Shown piece after piece: positions 62,135-64,000 of a stretch of DNA of 64,000 nucleotides (position 1 is its first letter; each line of letters starts with the position of its first letter). Source of the stretch: Mesorhizobium sp. 131-2-1 (GTDB lineage Bacteria > Pseudomonadota > Alphaproteobacteria > Rhizobiales > Rhizobiaceae). The notes beneath the pieces were generated by a model. That model was not told the DNA's origin, searched no databases, and was given only the letters and a program-made list of their open reading frames with translations. The stretch lies in NCBI RefSeq assembly GCF_016756535.1, contig NZ_AP023247.1, positions 4,340,501-4,404,500 on the forward strand, read 5' to 3'. Both the position numbers and the translations under genes were made by a program.

Positions 62135-63286
62135 GGGGCCTGTTGCGTAATTGGCTGGTTGTGATTCTCTGAGGGCGGAAGCCGTGGAGAGTCGCAATGG
62201 CGGTGAAGCAGACAGGTCAGTTGAGCTTGGCGGAGGCGTTTCTTGGCAGCAAGCTTCCAGGTGGCGCTTCGCCACTCGATCGGCTGTCTGGTCTGGTGAA
62301 GTGGTATCGCTTCGAGAAGCTGCTTGTCGCGCTGCGCGATGGCGGGCCGGGACGCGCGGCCTGGCCGCCGCTGGTGCTGTTCAAGGCGCTGCTGCTGCAA
62401 TCGCTCTATGGGCTGTCGGATCGCGAACTGGAGGAAGCGCTGGGCGACCGGTTGTCGTTCCGCCGCTTTGTCGGGCTTGGTCTTGAGGAGAGCATCCCCG
62501 ATCACACGGTGCTGTCACGCTTTCGCAATCTGCTTGTCGGCGAAGGGTTGATGGAGAAGCTGTTTGGCGAACTGGACCGACAGCTGGAGAAAGCCGGTGT
62601 GATCCTGAAGCGTGGCACGATGCTGGATGCCACGCTGATCGATGCCGTCTCGGCGCCGCCGACGCCGGAGCGGGTGTCGAAGGACGCAGACGCTCGCATA
62701 ACCGCACGCAAGGGCAAGGGCGGCCTCACCTTCGGCTACAAGGCTCATGTCGGGGTGGATGAGGGATCGGGCCTGATCCGCACGGTGATCACTACACCGG
62801 CCAACGTCAACGACACAGTGCCGGCCGATCGCTTGATCTGCGGCGACGAGAAGACGGTGTGGGCGGATGCCGCCTATGACACCCATGCCCGCCGTGCCCG
62901 GCTCAAGGCTGAGGGCAAGAAGGTGCGCATTGCGCGCCGCCCCAACAAGCATCATGCGCTGCCGGCGCGGCTCAAGCATTACAATCGTCTGATCGCCAGA
63001 CGGCGAGCGGCGGTGGAGACCACCTTCGCCACGCTCAAAAACCGCATGAGGCTGACCACGATCCGTTATGTCGGACTGGCCAAGGCTGCTGGTCAGGTGA
63101 CGATGGCGGCGATCGCCTTCAACATGCGCCGATGGGCCGCCATCACGGGATAGGTGCGCCTAGCGACCGGCCAAAGGGCCGGACCACCACCCTTAAACCC
63201 CAAACCAGAAGCCCAATCCCGCAAAGCGAAAGCCAACCGCGAAATCGCTCCGCAAGCCTCTCCCCGCTAACTACGCAACAGGCCCC
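62135..63286 (+). mobile_element. IS5-family insertion sequence, 1152 bp
   Basis: Terminal inverted repeats: 62135-62155 matches the reverse complement of 63266-63286 at 19 of 21 positions (first 15, GGGGCCTGTTGCGTA, perfect). A 3-bp direct repeat CAA flanks it (62132-62134 and 63287-63289). Excising the IS and one CAA restores the sequence of copy A. One intact transposase gene is inside, so the element may still be active. Confidence 0.9.
62197..63153 (+). CDS. IS5-family DDE transposase
   Basis: A 318-residue transposase, intact. N-terminal DUF772-type domain (YRFEKLLVALRDGG, LYGLSDRELEEALGDRLSFR, IPDHTVLSRFRN) followed by a DDE nuclease: first Asp in MLDATLIDA, second in VWADAAYD, Glu in RRAAVETTFATLKNRM. 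Single ORF without frameshift, as in the IS5 group. Confidence 0.95.
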   Translation: MAVKQTGQLSLAEAFLGSKLPGGASPLDRLSGLVKWYRFEKLLVALRDGGPGRAAWPPLVLFKALLLQSLYGLSDRELEEALGDRLSFRRFVGLGLEESIPDHTVLSRFRNLLVGEGLMEKLFGELDRQLEKAGVILKRGTMLDATLIDAVSAPPTPERVSKDADARITARKGKGGLTFGYKAHVGVDEGSGLIRTVITTPANVNDTVPADRLICGDEKTVWADAAYDTHARRARLKAEGKKVRIARRPNKHHALPARLKHYNRLIARRRAAVETTFATLKNRMRLTTIRYVGLAKAAGQVTMAAIAFNMRRWAAITG

Positions 63287-63313
63287 CAAGGGGAGAAGGG
63301 GAAGGCGCGCCCC

Positions 63314-64000
63314 CTACCCAGCCTTCGCGTGCGGACATTGGCTGATCGACTCCCTGACCGTGCCGTACTCGGCGCCCCAGCGGTCGGTCATGTCGCAGCG
63401 AATGTCCCAGAGCTCGGGGAAGAAGCGGTGGCGGGCGCCGCCTTCCAGCATCTCCACCGGGCGGCCCTTCAGTGATCTGGAGCCGAGCCCGATCGAGCGG
63501 TGGATGAGGTAGAGGTGGTTGGCGCGGAATTTCTGGAACAGCTCGTCGAACTCGATCAGCGCCTCGGCGACGACGTAGGAGTCGCCATGGTCGTAGTGGG
63601 CGTCATAGACGTCGGCGACGGTGAGCCCGCGGCCGTCGAGGTATGAGGCCTTGAAGCCCCGCCAGAGATCCGGCGGCATGCGCAAGAGCAGCTTGAAGCC
63701 AGGCGATTCCTGGCCGCTGCCATTGCCGAGCTGCAGGCGGATCTGCTGGTATTCCTTGGGCGACATGGTCTCCAGCACATCGAGCTGCGCCGTCATCATG
63801 CGCATCAGCCGGTGCACGCGCCCCATCAAGGTGACGATGCGGTGGGTGTCCTGCTTCTCCAAATAGTCGAGGACGTCGGCCAGCGTGTAGGCGATGAGCT
63901 TCATCCACAGCTCCTCGACCTGGTGCACGATCTGGAACTGCAGCTCGTCGGCATTGACCATCTCGGCCAGCGGCTTCTGGCATTGCAGAAGCTTGTCGCA
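63314..64000 (-). CDS. kynA: Tryptophan 2,3-dioxygenase (5' end outside window)
   Basis: The C-terminal 228 codons of a haem tryptophan 2,3-dioxygenase, first enzyme of the kynurenine pathway. Seen: ELQFQIVHQVEELWMKLIAY, RLMRMMTAQLDVLETMSPKE, SGQESPGFKLLLRM, LYLIHRSIGLGSRSLKGRPV and the end FFPELWDIRCDM. The frame stays open to the window edge (CDKLLQCQKPL), so about 50 residues with the start lie beyond. Kynureninase or formamidase genes are expected upstream but not visible. Confidence 0.94.
   Translation of the reverse strand, partial: CDKLLQCQKPLAEMVNADELQFQIVHQVEELWMKLIAYTLADVLDYLEKQDTHRIVTLMGRVHRLMRMMTAQLDVLETMSPKEYQQIRLQLGNGSGQESPGFKLLLRMPPDLWRGFKASYLDGRGLTVADVYDAHYDHGDSYVVAEALIEFDELFQKFRANHLYLIHRSIGLGSRSLKGRPVEMLEGGARHRFFPELWDIRCDMTDRWGAEYGTVRESISQCPHAKAG

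Larger units (their letters stand above)
61977..63299. repeat. MITE-like palindromic element, copy B, split by an insertion sequence
   Basis: The left part (61977-62134) and right remainder (63290-63299) together match copy A at 57290-57474: same CCTTCTCCC terminus, CGGATGAGGGGTGC block and final GGGGAGAAGG. The IS at 62135-63286 interrupts it within the right terminal repeat, at CCCACAA/GGGGAG. Confidence 0.85.

Noticed and set aside
1..64000. tRNA, rRNA and CRISPR arrays
   Set aside because: No tRNA T-arm/acceptor pattern, rRNA core sequence or regularly spaced direct repeats were seen; the only repeats are the palindromic elements and one 33-bp tandem.

Overview
The window (about 64 kb, GC-rich) reads as chromosome of an alphaproteobacterium of the Rhizobiales, most likely Mesorhizobium or a close relative. 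This is inferred from gene content, not from an alignment: a complete aapJQMP general amino-acid transporter, ppk-ppx, a MocR/IolE-type operon, HWE-family histidine kinase signalling, EcfG-type promoters and dispersed palindromic repeats that look rhizobial. I see no rRNA, tRNA or CRISPR array.

Layout. 0.1-6.8 kb: DoxX protein, polyphosphate genes ppx and ppk (minus), a CHCC zinc finger protein, an aromatic-type FAD monooxygenase, a DUF2459 protein. 6.9-11.2 kb: the aap operon (minus). 11.9-16.1 kb: a cystathionine beta-lyase-type enzyme, an HPP-CBS membrane protein, and an ECF sigma factor next to DUF4142 and cupredoxin genes that share its promoter motif. 16-21 kb: enoyl-CoA hydratase with a divergent TetR, LysR, an orphan branched-chain-type binding protein and an SHMT-like enzyme. 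21.3-29.3 kb: a redox and thiol region in which a plus-strand run (cNMP-domain/thioredoxin-reductase-like flavoprotein, peroxiredoxin, OsmC, flavin monooxygenase) converges on a minus-strand run (methanethiol oxidase-type protein, 2Fe-2S ferredoxin, CoA-binding protein, ankyrin-cytochrome c). 29.5-38.3 kb: a seven-gene, tightly packed inositol-type ABC transport and catabolic operon divergent from a MocR regulator. 38.5-42.8 kb: flavodoxin, PNPOx-like protein, MscS channel, HerA-like ATPase. 42.9-47.5 kb: a ribose-type ABC importer with its LacI regulator. 47.7-48.9 kb: an anion permease.

49-61.4 kb is accessory DNA: many small or unrecognised genes, a HWE kinase, a PAS protein, MsrA, two textbook EcfG promoters (GGAAC-N16/17-CGTT), a candidate multi-hairpin RNA, a decayed cytochrome c gene and a prophage remnant (terminase subunits, a broken endolysin, nested small lysis-type genes) whose structural genes are missing. 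A 185-bp MITE-like palindromic element sits exactly at the gap. A second copy of that element at 62 kb is split by a 1152-bp IS5-type insertion sequence with clear inverted repeats and a 3-bp target duplication. The window ends inside a tryptophan 2,3-dioxygenase gene.

Start codons were chosen by eye from Shine-Dalgarno sequences and family N-termini. Functions rest on recognised motifs; no database search was run.
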